Assembly: GCA_902598655.1 (NCBI GenBank)
Contig: CACKCQ010000003.1
Span: forward strand, 62,001 to 126,000
Length of the DNA: 64,000 nt
DNA from: an uncultured Pelagibacteraceae bacterium
GTDB lineage: Bacteria > Pseudomonadota > Alphaproteobacteria > Pelagibacterales > Pelagibacteraceae
Direction: 5' to 3'
In this document: positions 27,476-41,413 of the stretch, piece after piece
Numbering within the stretch: position 1 is the stretch's first letter
Layout of the letters: each line of letters starts with the position of its first letter
Notes under the pieces: generated by a model
Database searches by the model: none
Seen by the model: the letters and a program-made list of their open reading frames with translations, nothing else
What the model was told of the DNA's origin: nothing
Made by a program: the position numbers and the translations under genes

Positions 27476-29242
27476 ATGTCAAAATTATACTCAGGTGCTG
27501 AAATTGTATTTAAGTGTATGGAGGATCAAAATGTTGATCATATTTTTGGTTATCCAGGAGGTGCAGTCCTACCAATTTATGACGAATTACAGAATTTTAA
27601 ATCAATCAAACATGTTTTGGTTAGGCATGAACAAGGTGCTGGTCATGCAGCAGAAGGATATGCAAGATCATCAGGTAAGCCTGGTGTTATTTTAGTAACT
27701 TCAGGTCCAGGTGCAACAAATGTAGTTACAGCTTTGACTGATGCGTATATGGATTCTATTCCACTAGTTTGTATTTCTGGACAAGTTCCAACTCATTTAA
27801 TTGGCACAGATGCATTTCAAGAATGTGATACAACTGGAATAACCAGACCTTGCACTAAACATAATTGGTTAGTCAAAGATATAAATGATTTAGCTGAAAC
27901 AATACATAAAGCATTTGAAGTAGCAACTACTGGTAGACCAGGACCAGTTTTAGTTGATATACCAAAAGATATTCAGTTTCAAAAAACAAAATATAAAAAA
28001 CCTAGAAAAGAAAATAAATTAAACGGTAAATCTCATAATCATTTTAATCAAAATAGTATTGATCAGTTAATTGATTTAATGAGCAAATCTTCAAAACCTA
28101 TTTTTTATACCGGTGGAGGAGTGATTAATTCTGGACCTAAGGCTAGTGAACTTTTAAGAGAACTTGTTTATGCAACAGGTTTTCCTATTACATCAACATT
28201 ACAGGGATTGGGGTCTTTTCCAGGTGATGATAATCAATTTTTGGGCATGTTGGGTATGCATGGAACCTATGAAGCAAATAATGCAATGCACGATTGTGAT
28301 TTAATGATTAATATTGGGGCACGTTTTGATGATAGGATAACAGGAAAAATAGATGAATTTTCTCCAAATTCCAAAAAAGTTCACATTGATATAGATCCAT
28401 CATCTATTAATAAAAATGTTAAAGTTGATTTAGCTATTGTGGGAGATGTAAAAACTGTTCTTTCATCTACTTTAAAAAGTTTAAAACAAAAAAAATCAAA
28501 ATTTTTAAAATCAAATAAACAAAAGACTTCCAAGTGGTGGGAAAAAATTCAAAAATGGAGGTCGGTAAGATCTTTAGATTATATTGGAAGTGAAGAGACT
28601 ATAAAACCTCAGTATGCTATTGAAAGATTATATGAATTAACTAAAGATAAAGATTCCTATATTACAACTGAGGTAGGACAGCATCAGATGTGGGCTGCAC
28701 AACATTATAAATTTAACAAACCAAATCGTTGGATGACATCTGGTGGTTTAGGTACAATGGGATATGGTTTACCAGCTGCAGTGGGTGTACAAGTTGCTCA
28801 TCCAAAAAAATTAGTTATTGATATTGCAGGAGAGGCTTCAGTATTAATGACAATACAAGAAATGTCTACAGCTGTACAATATAACCTTCCAATTAAAATA
28901 TTTATATTGAATAATCAATACATGGGTATGGTTAGACAGTGGCAAGAACTTTTACATGATAAAAACTATTCTGAAAGTTATACTGCTGCTCTTCCAGATT
29001 TTGTTAAATTAGCAGAAGCGTATAACTGTGTTGGTATAAGAGCAAAAACACCAGAAGAGTTAGACGATAAAATTATTGAAATGTTAAATACAGATAGACC
29101 TGTAATTTTTGATTGTATGGTTGATAAAGTAGAAAATTGTTTTCCAATGATACCATCAGGAAAGCCTCATAATCAGATGATTTTAGGACCAAAAGACCAA
29201 GATAGTAAGAAAATTACTGGTAAAGGTAAGTCCTTAGTTTAA
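27476..29242 (+). CDS. ilvB: Acetolactate synthase large subunit
   Basis: Thiamine-diphosphate enzyme that makes acetolactate or acetohydroxybutyrate, the entry to valine, leucine and isoleucine. The 588 residues show the catalytic Glu in VRHEQGAGHAAEGYARSSG, GYPGGAVLPIYDE near the start, the FAD-binding middle domain, and the thiamine-diphosphate motif beginning GEASVLMTIQEM and running into NNQYMGMVRQWQ (the usual GDG is GEA here, a known variation in this position). ilvH follows with a 1-bp overlap. Confidence 0.95.
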   Translation: MSKLYSGAEIVFKCMEDQNVDHIFGYPGGAVLPIYDELQNFKSIKHVLVRHEQGAGHAAEGYARSSGKPGVILVTSGPGATNVVTALTDAYMDSIPLVCISGQVPTHLIGTDAFQECDTTGITRPCTKHNWLVKDINDLAETIHKAFEVATTGRPGPVLVDIPKDIQFQKTKYKKPRKENKLNGKSHNHFNQNSIDQLIDLMSKSSKPIFYTGGGVINSGPKASELLRELVYATGFPITSTLQGLGSFPGDDNQFLGMLGMHGTYEANNAMHDCDLMINIGARFDDRITGKIDEFSPNSKKVHIDIDPSSINKNVKVDLAIVGDVKTVLSSTLKSLKQKKSKFLKSNKQKTSKWWEKIQKWRSVRSLDYIGSEETIKPQYAIERLYELTKDKDSYITTEVGQHQMWAAQHYKFNKPNRWMTSGGLGTMGYGLPAAVGVQVAHPKKLVIDIAGEASVLMTIQEMSTAVQYNLPIKIFILNNQYMGMVRQWQELLHDKNYSESYTAALPDFVKLAEAYNCVGIRAKTPEELDDKIIEMLNTDRPVIFDCMVDKVENCFPMIPSGKPHNQMILGPKDQDSKKITGKGKSLV

Positions 29243-29790
29243 TGCCTAATTCAAAGTCAGCGTATAGTTTTTCAAATAAGAAAGAAAAATTTGATACACA
29301 TATTATAGTTGTTTGGGTGGACAATGAAGCTGGTGTTTTGGCTAGAGTAGTCGGTCTATTTTCTGGCAGAGGTTATAATATTGAGTCTCTAGCAGTTGCC
29401 CAAGTTGATGAAAAGTTAAAGATATCAAGGATAACAATTGTAACTACAGGAACACCACAAGTTGTTAATCAAATTAAACTTCAATTAAGAAAACTTGTGC
29501 CTGTTCATAAAGTTGCAGATTTTAAAAGAGAAGATAAAGCAGTCATTTTTAAGGAGATGGCATTATTTAAAATTGTTGGTTCAAATAATAAATTAGAGGG
29601 TGCATTGAAAGCTTGTAAAAAATATAATCCTGTATTACTAGACAAAACAAAAAAATCGAATGTTATTCAAATAACAGCCTTAAGACGAGAAGTAGATAAA
29701 ATGTCAAAAGATTTAAAAAAATTTGGATTGGTGAGTGTTTCAAGAACAGGAGCCGTAGCTATGACAAGAGGTGCAGATATATTTAAATAA
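29242..29790 (+). CDS. ilvH: Acetolactate synthase small (regulatory) subunit
   Basis: Activates IlvB and confers feedback inhibition by valine. The 182 residues begin with a short polar stretch, then an ACT domain (VVWVDNEAGVLARVVGLFSGRGYNIESLAV), and a C-terminal domain ending SVSRTGAVAMTRG. Length is normal. It overlaps ilvB by one base and lies 17 bp before ilvC. A clear Shine-Dalgarno AGGAGA (29796-29801) precedes ilvC in that gap, one of the few strong ribosome-binding sites here. Confidence 0.95.
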   Translation: MPNSKSAYSFSNKKEKFDTHIIVVWVDNEAGVLARVVGLFSGRGYNIESLAVAQVDEKLKISRITIVTTGTPQVVNQIKLQLRKLVPVHKVADFKREDKAVIFKEMALFKIVGSNNKLEGALKACKKYNPVLLDKTKKSNVIQITALRREVDKMSKDLKKFGLVSVSRTGAVAMTRGADIFK

Positions 29791-29798
29791 TTAATTAG

Positions 29799-30830
<1,032 letters not shown>

Positions 30831-30893
30831 TTTGATATTAAAATTAGGTTAAATTACCCAATTTATTTTGCAATCTGAACGAGAGCATGTATT

Positions 30894-33525
<2,632 letters not shown>

Positions 33526-33530
33526 ATATT

Positions 33531-34367
33531 ATGTCAACAGAAACGAGTAGAGATGACTTTATAATTGCTATTCGTTCAGCATTTCTAAAAAAAGGAAATA
33601 GACAAAAGTTTTCTTTATTCACTTTATTAGTAATATCCATTTTAGTTCTATCTTTAGAATATTTTAAAACTGGTCCTGTGAACAAATTTAGATCTTTAAC
33701 AAAAGATATTATATTTAGAGGATCATATGTTGTATCTAGCCCATTTAAATATGTTAAAGATAAATATTATCTTTTTCAAGATCATATGAGTATGTATGAA
33801 AAGTTTTCAGTTTTAAGAGATAAGGACCTTGATCTTGACTCACTGAGAAAAGAAGTTGATTTTTATAAATCAGAAAATACTCTTTTAAAAAAATTGATAG
33901 ATGAAAGGGATCTTTTTTCTGAAGAATATATGTTAACTAAGATTTTATTGGATAAACAAAGTCCTTATTTAAAGTCTTTGATTATTAACAAAGGTCAAAA
34001 AAATGGAATTAAATTAGGATCAGCTGTTAAAGACAGGCTATATTACATTGGCAAGGTTGTGAATGTTAACTATTTAAGCTCAAGAGTGTTACTCGCTAAT
34101 GATCTTAATAGCAAAATCCCAATCATTATAGAGCCAAGTGGTATAAATGCAATACTCTCTGGTAATGGAAATGATGAATATGCGGAACTAGAATACCTGC
34201 CAAAAGATAATCAAATAAAAGAAAATGAAGTTGTTTATACCTCTGGATCAGACGGCACAATTCCAGCATCAATCCCTGTTGGAAAAATAATTATTCAAGA
34301 AAATAAAAAGTATGTGGAGTTTTTTAGTAACTTAAATCAACTAAATTATGTGCAGGTAAATAAGTAA
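33531..34367 (+). CDS. mreC: Rod-shape-determining protein MreC
   Basis: Periplasmic scaffold that activates the PBP2-RodA synthase. The 278 residues have a cytoplasmic tail, one membrane helix (about 27-42, SLFTLLVISILVLSLEY), a coiled coil (LRKEVDFYKSENTLLKKLI), and the beta domain with SPYLKSLIINKGQKNGIKLG and ending near SIPVGKI. It lies between mreB and mreD with 5-bp and 1-bp gaps. Confidence 0.93.
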   Translation: MSTETSRDDFIIAIRSAFLKKGNRQKFSLFTLLVISILVLSLEYFKTGPVNKFRSLTKDIIFRGSYVVSSPFKYVKDKYYLFQDHMSMYEKFSVLRDKDLDLDSLRKEVDFYKSENTLLKKLIDERDLFSEEYMLTKILLDKQSPYLKSLIINKGQKNGIKLGSAVKDRLYYIGKVVNVNYLSSRVLLANDLNSKIPIIIEPSGINAILSGNGNDEYAELEYLPKDNQIKENEVVYTSGSDGTIPASIPVGKIIIQENKKYVEFFSNLNQLNYVQVNK

Positions 34368-34368
34368 A

Positions 34369-34890
34369 ATGGCTAGAGGAGATATAAAACTTTACCAATT
34401 TTTATTAAATAGTTTTCCAATTATTTTATTATTTTTCTTTGCTTTGACAGGCTACTCGTTTTCATTCAATATTTTCAAAATTGCTATATCTTTTAATTTT
34501 ATTCACTTAATCGTTTTTTATTGGGTTTTAAGAAAGCCCGAAATGCTTGGTTACGGTCTTATTTTTTTTGCAGGTGTGATTAATGATGTTGTACAAAACC
34601 TACCAATTGGAGTTTCATCAATAAACTATCTTTTACTTTGTGTAATTGCATCTTTTTTCAGGACAAGAACTCTAGTTCCTAATTTAATATATGATTGGAT
34701 ACTATTTTTTATAGCAATATTAATTGTCAGCTCAATTCATTTTACAGTACTAGCTATTTTCTTTGATGGAAATATTAGTTACGGGACTTTAATGTCAACC
34801 GCCTTTTTTTCATTTTTAATTTATCCTGCAGTGGCAAAATTATTTAATCAAATTTATTTACTAGGTTTAAAACAAAAAAATGTTGAATAG
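34369..34890 (+). CDS. mreD: Rod-shape-determining protein MreD
   Basis: Small integral membrane partner of MreC. The 173 residues hold about five hydrophobic helices and the family-like stretch ENPE equivalent RKPEMLGYGLIFFAGVINDVVQNLPIG. MreD sequences diverge fast, so the call leans on membrane topology, length and position between mreC and mrdA. It overlaps mrdA by 11 bp. Confidence 0.87.
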   Translation: MARGDIKLYQFLLNSFPIILLFFFALTGYSFSFNIFKIAISFNFIHLIVFYWVLRKPEMLGYGLIFFAGVINDVVQNLPIGVSSINYLLLCVIASFFRTRTLVPNLIYDWILFFIAILIVSSIHFTVLAIFFDGNISYGTLMSTAFFSFLIYPAVAKLFNQIYLLGLKQKNVE

Positions 34891-36829
34891 AGGAAGAAAC
34901 ATAGAAAAGGGTAGAGTAATAACAAGAAGGATGTTTATCTTAGCCGCTGCAAAAATACTACTTTTTGCTGGTATATCATCAAGATTATATAACTTACAAA
35001 TTTCTGACAGAGAAAAATATGAAATTTTATCTGATAAAAATAGGATACGAGAATGGAAAACTCCTCCACAAAGAGGCATAATTGTAGACAACTTCAATAA
35101 AGTTTTAGCAAGTAACGATAGAGTATTTCAGCTACATTTAATGTTAGATGAGATTGATGATTTTGATGTAACAATATTTAAAATCAAAAATATAATTGGA
35201 TTAGACAAGTTTCAATTAAAAAAATTATATAGAAAAAAAGAAAGATTGAAGCCTTGGGATACATTGGTAGTTTCAGATAATTTAACTTGGGAACAATTCT
35301 CAAAAATTAATTTATATTTACATGAATTAGAAGGTGCAAAACCTGTATTATCGACATCTAGGTTCTATCCTTATGCAAATGATTTAGTTCATATAGTTGG
35401 ATATGTCGGTGACGCTAGTCCAAAAGATCTTGAAAAACCTGAGATAAAAGAAAATTTTGTTCCAGGATTAAAAGTGGGCAAGTATGGAATAGAAAGCTCA
35501 CAAGAGAAAATGTTAATAGGTAACTACGGTATTAAAAGATATGAAGTTAATGCATCTGGAAAAAGAATAAGTCAAATAGATTATATTAAAGAAAGACAGG
35601 GTAATAAAGTTAACTTAACGATAGATATTGAAATTCAAAAATATGCCCAAGAGTTACTTAAAGAAAAAGCAGGCTCAATATGTGCAATGGATATTTATAC
35701 AGGCGAAGTAGTTGCAATGGCATCATCACCAACTTATGATCCAAACAAATTTACCCACGGGATAAATCAGAAAGATTGGAAAGAAATCACAAATAATCCT
35801 TTAAAACCTTTAATAAATAAGTCTATTGCTGGTTTATATTCCCCCGGATCAACGTTTAAGCCATTAGTTGCTCTGGCAGCTCTGGAATATGGCACATTAG
35901 ATCCTAATAAAACAATAAGATGTAAGGGGCACAAGCATCCATATGAACTATACGGAGTAAAATATCATTGTTGGAAAAAGGAGGGTCATGGATACATGAA
36001 GTTGAGAAATGCTATCAAACAATCTTGTGACATATATTTTTATGAAATGGCAAGATTGCTTGGAGTAGATAAATTATCAGTTATTGCAAAAAGATATGGG
36101 CTAGGAACCAATGTGCTTGGAGAAGTTTATAATGATGAAAAAAATGGATTGGTTCCTGATACAAAATGGAAAAGACGTGTATTAGAAAAAAGTTGGTATT
36201 TAGGAGAAACTGTAATCAACGGTATTGGACAAGGCTATATTCAGACTACACCACTTCAACTTTGTCTAATGACTGCTCAAATTGCAAATGGAGGATATAA
36301 AATAAAACCTCATATCATAAAAGATGAAACTATAAATTATCAGAATGTAATAAATAAAATTAAATTGGATCAGTCTAATTTTCCTCTGCATGAGAGAAAT
36401 TATTTGGATGACATAAATATTGAATATTATCAAAGAATGTATCACAAAAAATCTAACATTAATTTTGTGTTAGATGCTATGTTTGGTTCTACAAATGAAC
36501 AATATGGAACTTCATATAGATCTCGTTACGATGATCCAAAGTATCAATTTGCAGGTAAAACAGGAACATCACAAGTAAGAAGAATTACTGATCTTGATAG
36601 AGAGCTCGATTTAGATACTGAACAAATTGAATATAAAAAAAGAGATCATGCATTATATGTAGCTTTTGCTCCTTATAAGGATCCAAGGTACGCAATAAGT
36701 GTTATTATAGAACATGGAGGTTCTGGTAGTAAAGCTGCTGCTCCACTTGCAAGTAAATTAATCAAAAGAATTATTGATAGACACAATTTAAGAGAGCAAA
36801 TTAGTAATGGAAATAGTAGTTTAGCATAA
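34880..36829 (+). CDS. mrdA: Penicillin-binding protein 2, elongasome transpeptidase
   Basis: Cross-links new sidewall peptidoglycan together with RodA. The 649 residues have an N-terminal membrane anchor (about 17-34, RMFILAAAKILLFAGIS), a pedestal domain with PPQRGIIVDNF, and the transpeptidase domain with the catalytic Ser in GLYSPGSTFKPL, SCDIYFYEMA as the SxN-equivalent region, and KTGTSQV near residue 558. Start overlaps mreD by 11 bp, stop overlaps rodA by one base. Confidence 0.95.
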   Translation: MLNRGRNIEKGRVITRRMFILAAAKILLFAGISSRLYNLQISDREKYEILSDKNRIREWKTPPQRGIIVDNFNKVLASNDRVFQLHLMLDEIDDFDVTIFKIKNIIGLDKFQLKKLYRKKERLKPWDTLVVSDNLTWEQFSKINLYLHELEGAKPVLSTSRFYPYANDLVHIVGYVGDASPKDLEKPEIKENFVPGLKVGKYGIESSQEKMLIGNYGIKRYEVNASGKRISQIDYIKERQGNKVNLTIDIEIQKYAQELLKEKAGSICAMDIYTGEVVAMASSPTYDPNKFTHGINQKDWKEITNNPLKPLINKSIAGLYSPGSTFKPLVALAALEYGTLDPNKTIRCKGHKHPYELYGVKYHCWKKEGHGYMKLRNAIKQSCDIYFYEMARLLGVDKLSVIAKRYGLGTNVLGEVYNDEKNGLVPDTKWKRRVLEKSWYLGETVINGIGQGYIQTTPLQLCLMTAQIANGGYKIKPHIIKDETINYQNVINKIKLDQSNFPLHERNYLDDINIEYYQRMYHKKSNINFVLDAMFGSTNEQYGTSYRSRYDDPKYQFAGKTGTSQVRRITDLDRELDLDTEQIEYKKRDHALYVAFAPYKDPRYAISVIIEHGGSGSKAAAPLASKLIKRIIDRHNLREQISNGNSSLA

Positions 36830-37959
36830 TGTTAAGAGAAAGAATACAAACAAACAACTATAGTTTTCTGGATAAACTAAAATCTATTGATTATTTATTA
36901 ATCTTATTAATTATAGCTATAGGATCAATTAGTATATTTGCAATTTATTCTACTGAAGGAGGAAAATTTTCTTTTTACACAAAAAATCATATAATTAGAT
37001 TATCTGCATTTTTTTGTTTATTTTTAGTTTTATCTTTTGTGAGGGTTTCAACCTGGTATAAAAATGCTTACTTATTTTATATTGTTGGATTAATTTTATT
37101 AATAACTGTTCTATTTTTTGGGATTTCAGCATCAGGTGCAACCAGATGGATAAACCTATATTTTTTAAACTTACAACCTTCAGAACTAATGAAGATTGGG
37201 GTTATAATATGTTTTGCAAGATATTATCATAGAATTCAAAGCTCAGATATTCAAAGTTATAAATTTTTAATTCAACCGATTATACTTTTAATAATTCCTT
37301 GTTATCTTGTTATACAGCAGCCTGATTTAGGGACTTCTATTTTAATTGCTGGAAGTGGTATCGCTATAATTTGGTTAGCAGGGTTAAATATTAAATACTT
37401 TGTTTACTCAGGATTATTATTATTGGTCTCATTACCTTTTGCTATATCTATTTTAAAACCATATCAAAAATCTAGAATTTTAACTTTTTTCAACCCAGAT
37501 AGAGATCCTTTGGGAGCCGGTTATCAGATAATTCAATCAAAAATAGCTATTGGATCAGGTGGTTTTTTTGGGAAAGGATATTTAAAAGGTACTCAAAGTT
37601 ATTTAGAATTTTTACCTGAGAAACATACTGATTTTATATTCACTCTATTTTCCGAAGAGTTTGGATTTCTTGGGTCAATAATACTTTTACTTTTGTATAT
37701 ATTATTAATTTATAGAATTATTAATACTGGTCTAGTATCAAGAAGTTTCTTTGCGAAATTATACTGCTTTGGTTTTGCAACAGCAATTTTTCTTTATGTT
37801 TTTGTAAATATTGCTATGGTTTTAGGAATGCTTCCAATAGTTGGAGCTCCTTTGCCAATAATGTCTTATGGAGGATCATCTTTATTATCAATTATGTTGG
37901 GACTTAGTATAGTAATGAGCTGTAAAATTTATAATCAAGAGCAAATATCAGTCTATTAA
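36829..37959 (+). CDS. mrdB: RodA, SEDS peptidoglycan polymerase
   Basis: Polymerises glycan strands in the elongasome with PBP2. The 376 residues have about ten membrane helices and SEDS motifs: ASGATRWINLYFLNLQPSELMKIG, QQPDLGTSILI, the FFNPDRDPLGAGYQIIQSKIAIGSGG segment, FLPEKHTDFIFTLFSEEFGF, and GAPLPIMSYGGSSLL. It closes the mreB-mreC-mreD-mrdA-rodA operon. Cited motifs are each within known SEDS blocks, at about residues 98-121, 162-172, 222-247, 263-282 and 343-358. Confidence 0.95.
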   Translation: MLRERIQTNNYSFLDKLKSIDYLLILLIIAIGSISIFAIYSTEGGKFSFYTKNHIIRLSAFFCLFLVLSFVRVSTWYKNAYLFYIVGLILLITVLFFGISASGATRWINLYFLNLQPSELMKIGVIICFARYYHRIQSSDIQSYKFLIQPIILLIIPCYLVIQQPDLGTSILIAGSGIAIIWLAGLNIKYFVYSGLLLLVSLPFAISILKPYQKSRILTFFNPDRDPLGAGYQIIQSKIAIGSGGFFGKGYLKGTQSYLEFLPEKHTDFIFTLFSEEFGFLGSIILLLLYILLIYRIINTGLVSRSFFAKLYCFGFATAIFLYVFVNIAMVLGMLPIVGAPLPIMSYGGSSLLSIMLGLSIVMSCKIYNQEQISVY

Positions 37960-37994
37960 ATCAAATTATTTAATTCATAATATTCATTTATTAT

Positions 37995-40097
37995 TTGAAT
38001 TCTTTACATTGTGCTCAATCAAGATTAATTTTAATTGTGAAATCTTTTGTCTCAAAATATTATAATTATCTAATATATATTTTGATATTATTACTTTTAA
38101 TATCTTTAAAAATTAGCAATCCAACTATTGTTAAATCTGTTTCATTTTTGAGCTTTGACTTATACCAGAAAATATTTCCCTTAAGAAAACAAAACTCTGA
38201 TGTTATTATTGTAGATATAGATGAGAAAAGTTTACTTAAATTTGGACAATTCCCATGGAATAGATCTGTGTTTGCAAAAATACTGAGCAACATAAATGAA
38301 GCTGAACCAAAAGTAATTGGATTTGATGTTTTTTTTAGCGAGAAAGATAAACAATCACCGGAGGAATTTATTAAAGCTTATGATCTAAAATCTTTAGATC
38401 TAATTAATGAATTGAAAAATATAGAGAGTCACGATGAATACTTTACAAAAGAACTAGGAAATTCTAAAGCTGTTCTTGCAGTACTTGGAAGCACTGAAAA
38501 GTCTTTTAAAAAGTATAGTCGTAAACCTAAAGCAAGATTTTTATTTAAAGGAGGAGATCCAAATCAATTTGTTTATAATTATCCAAATTCTATTGGTTCC
38601 CTAGAATTACTTGAAAATAATGTGAAAGGATTAGGTTCAATTTCATTTTTGGACCAAACTGATGGGATTATAAGATCTTTACCGTTAATTGTTTCATTTG
38701 ATAAAAAAATTTACCCAACAATAGGTCTTGAGATGATCAGAGTTGGCTCAAAACAAAAAAATTTATTTGTAAATTTAGATGAAGTAGGAATTAAAAAAAT
38801 AAGCGTTAGACCACATAAAATTCCAACTGATAATAATGGATTACTTTGGATAAGATATAAATCACCACAAGAGAGTCAGTATATTTCTGCAAGTTCTGTT
38901 TTTGAAGGAAATTTTGATAGATCTAGATTTGAAAATAAATATGTTTTAATAGGCGCTTCTTCTCAAGGACTTTTTGATTTAGTTAAAACACCATTAGGTA
39001 TAATAATGCCAGGAGTTGAGGTCCACGCTAATGTAATTGAAAATATATTAGACAAATCGTATTTACTTAGAAATCCAGAAATTTATTTAATAGAACTTTT
39101 ATTAACTATTATTTTAGCGACAATAATATTTATTTTATCCCAAAAAATTAGACCAAAATATAGTTTGCCTGTTTTTATTTTAGGTTTTTTTTCAATTTTT
39201 ATAACAGGCTTTGCTTTTTATTATTTTAGGGCAGAATTGATCGATATTAGTTACCCTATATTTATTTTACTCGTAACGTTTTTAACTGGTCTTTATTTTA
39301 GATTTATACAAGAGAATAAATTTGCACTAGAAAATTTAAAGAAAGAGACAAAATTATTAAGAGAAAGAGAGTTAGCTGGAGATGTACAAAAAAGTTTATT
39401 CCCAGAAATCTCTAAATATCATAATTTTCTTTATGCTAAAAACATTCCAGCAAGAGATGTTTCTGGTGATTATTATGATTTAATAAATGTTGGTAAAAAC
39501 GAGTATTATTTTTCTTTAGCAGATGTATCAGGAAAGGGAGTGAAGGCTGGGATGTATATGGCAAAAGCATCATCTACATTTAGAGCATTATCTAAATTAT
39601 CAATACCACTAGAGAAAGTTGTTTATTTAGTAAATAATGAATTAGTTGAAGCTAAATTTAAAGGAATGTTTGTAACAGCTGTTTTTGGAAAATTTAACAC
39701 TGAAACTGGAGATGTCACATTTGTAAATGCCGGTCATGAAAGTATTATGTTATTTGATAAAAGTTTAAATTTCGAATTTTTAAAATCTGAATTACCGCCT
39801 ATAGGGATAGTTAAATATTTTACAGAAAGCATGGTAGTGTCAAAAACTATAAATCTAAAAGATAAAACTTTTGTAGTTTATACAGATGGTGTTACAGAGG
39901 GATATTTAGAAAATGGAAAGGAATTGGGAGCAGAAGGTGTAGAAGAGATAATCAAAAATTTAAATGAAGTAAATCCTTCAAGTATCGTTGAAGGAATTGC
40001 ATCTAAATTAAATTGGGGTTCAGATAAATTGAGAGATGATATTACCTGTTTAGCTTTAAATTTAGAAAATACCGAATTATTAAAAACAAAAAAATGA
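37995..40097 (+). CDS. CHASE2 sensor fused to PP2C (SpoIIE/RsbU-type) phosphatase
   Basis: A one-protein membrane receptor with phosphatase output. From the outermost TTG it has 700 residues; GTG at 38037 (686 aa, MKSFVSKYYNYL) is the more likely start. Order: membrane helix (about 24-39), periplasmic CHASE2 domain (about 45-355: VIIVDIDEKSLLKFGQFPWNR, VIGFDVFFSE, PGVEVHANVIENIL), three membrane helices (about 362-435), a coiled coil, then PP2C with ARDVSGDYYDL, SLADVSGKGVKAGMYMAK, VNAGHESIMLF and VVYTDGVTEG, whose aspartates bind the metals. Such phosphatases usually act on anti-sigma-factor antagonists; no STAS protein or switch kinase is nearby. It overlaps the next gene by 4 bp. Confidence 0.88.
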   Translation: MNSLHCAQSRLILIVKSFVSKYYNYLIYILILLLLISLKISNPTIVKSVSFLSFDLYQKIFPLRKQNSDVIIVDIDEKSLLKFGQFPWNRSVFAKILSNINEAEPKVIGFDVFFSEKDKQSPEEFIKAYDLKSLDLINELKNIESHDEYFTKELGNSKAVLAVLGSTEKSFKKYSRKPKARFLFKGGDPNQFVYNYPNSIGSLELLENNVKGLGSISFLDQTDGIIRSLPLIVSFDKKIYPTIGLEMIRVGSKQKNLFVNLDEVGIKKISVRPHKIPTDNNGLLWIRYKSPQESQYISASSVFEGNFDRSRFENKYVLIGASSQGLFDLVKTPLGIIMPGVEVHANVIENILDKSYLLRNPEIYLIELLLTIILATIIFILSQKIRPKYSLPVFILGFFSIFITGFAFYYFRAELIDISYPIFILLVTFLTGLYFRFIQENKFALENLKKETKLLRERELAGDVQKSLFPEISKYHNFLYAKNIPARDVSGDYYDLINVGKNEYYFSLADVSGKGVKAGMYMAKASSTFRALSKLSIPLEKVVYLVNNELVEAKFKGMFVTAVFGKFNTETGDVTFVNAGHESIMLFDKSLNFEFLKSELPPIGIVKYFTESMVVSKTINLKDKTFVVYTDGVTEGYLENGKELGAEGVEEIIKNLNEVNPSSIVEGIASKLNWGSDKLRDDITCLALNLENTELLKTKK
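38003..38031 (+). promoter_or_regulatory. Tentative promoter of the CHASE2-phosphatase gene
   Basis: TTTACA, 17 bp, TAATTT; the -10 ends 5 bp before an in-frame GTG at 38037. If real, it would make the GTG a near-leaderless start and exclude the TTG at 37995. Confidence 0.25.
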
Positions 40098-41413
40098 AAA
40101 AAATATCATTTATATTAACTTTAATTTTATTTTTTCAAACAAGCTTAAAAGCCAAAGAAATAACCTATCAAGAAATTTTAGAAAATCCTACAGATTTAGA
40201 ATTAAACTTAAATTATGCCAAGCAACAAGAAAATACTGGCAACCTTAAATTAACCATATCAACATTGGAACGTTTAAACATGTTATATCCAAAAAATTTA
40301 GATATTAAACTTTATCTTCTATCAATATTAATTGAAATGGATTCTAAAGTTAAAGTAGATCTAATGGTTAGAACTATGATGAATGATCCCAATACCCCTG
40401 CTGAAACAAAAAAAACTATTGCAAAATTATTAACTAGTCCATCCAAGGAAAAAGAAAGTAAATGGTTTGCTTATCTAGATTTAAAATACTTACAAACAGA
40501 AGAAAACAACGTAAGTGGTATCACTAAATCAAAAAAATTATTACAAGAAGATAACTTAATACCATACCCTGCTGTTGATGGAAGGTTGGTTGTAGAAGAT
40601 GATAAGACTTTTAACAGAACTGGTGCATTAACGATTGGTAGAAATCTTAATAATAGTTCATCTGTTTTTTTTAATATAAGTTTAGATGTTAAAACTATCG
40701 AAAAAAAAGTTACTGGAGACAGTGATATAATTTCTTCATCATTGAGTTACTTTAAAATATTCGGAAATAATTATATTTCGCCATATGCATACTGGAGCAA
40801 ACCTAATTACAGAAGACAAGAAGATTATGAATCAAAAGGTTATGGATTTAACAATACTTATTTTTTTAATGAGAAGCACAACATCAATTATGGTCTAGCT
40901 TTTTCTGAAACCTCATACGACAGGAGCTCAGCATTTACAGCCGCAGATGATAATGATAGTGATGTGTATTCTAGTTTTATTAAGCACAATTTTAATTTTA
41001 CAAAAAAAAGTCAACTTGGAACTAAAATAATCTTGAACAGAACAGAAGCTAAGAAAGAATTTGATAGCTATGATTCTACGGGAATTAACCTAACTTATTC
41101 TCATTTCTTACCCATAGGAACATTAAAATTAAGCAGCACATATTTAAAAAATGCATATGATGAACCTGAAACCTTTCTTAGTGTGAGTAAAATTAGAGAC
41201 GACGAAAGTTTTGTTAATTCTATTTCATTGGAGGGCCAAATTATTCAACTCTTACCATTTATTAAGAATTCAAAATTTTCAGAAGGAGTATTTTACACTT
41301 TAAAATTAAGACAGTCTGATGTAAGTTCAAATATACAAAATCACGATGTAGAAAGAAAGTTTTTTACAATGGGATTAACTAAAAGATTTAATTTAAATGC
41401 GCTATTTAAGTAA
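40094..41413 (+). CDS. TPR plus outer-membrane beta-barrel protein (Slam/DUF560-like architecture)
   Basis: A 439-residue secreted protein with a signal peptide (MKKISFILTLILFFQTSLKAK), a helical TPR-like part (about 28-115: LELNLNYAKQQENTGNLKL, LYPKNLDIKLYLLSILIEM), and about 300 residues of alternating polar and aromatic beta strands ending GLTKRFNLNALFK, as in outer-membrane barrels. TPR followed by a barrel is the layout of Slam-type translocators (DUF560, type XI secretion) that export proteins across the outer membrane. That function is inference; I could not confirm DUF560 by search. Translationally coupled to the CHASE2 gene (4-bp overlap) and the FecR gene (17-bp overlap). Confidence 0.62.
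   Translation: MKKISFILTLILFFQTSLKAKEITYQEILENPTDLELNLNYAKQQENTGNLKLTISTLERLNMLYPKNLDIKLYLLSILIEMDSKVKVDLMVRTMMNDPNTPAETKKTIAKLLTSPSKEKESKWFAYLDLKYLQTEENNVSGITKSKKLLQEDNLIPYPAVDGRLVVEDDKTFNRTGALTIGRNLNNSSSVFFNISLDVKTIEKKVTGDSDIISSSLSYFKIFGNNYISPYAYWSKPNYRRQEDYESKGYGFNNTYFFNEKHNINYGLAFSETSYDRSSAFTAADDNDSDVYSSFIKHNFNFTKKSQLGTKIILNRTEAKKEFDSYDSTGINLTYSHFLPIGTLKLSSTYLKNAYDEPETFLSVSKIRDDESFVNSISLEGQIIQLLPFIKNSKFSEGVFYTLKLRQSDVSSNIQNHDVERKFFTMGLTKRFNLNALFK

Noticed and set aside
30831-30893. leuA leader attenuator
   Set aside because: The hairpin is followed by A residues rather than a T run, and there is no leucine-rich leader peptide.
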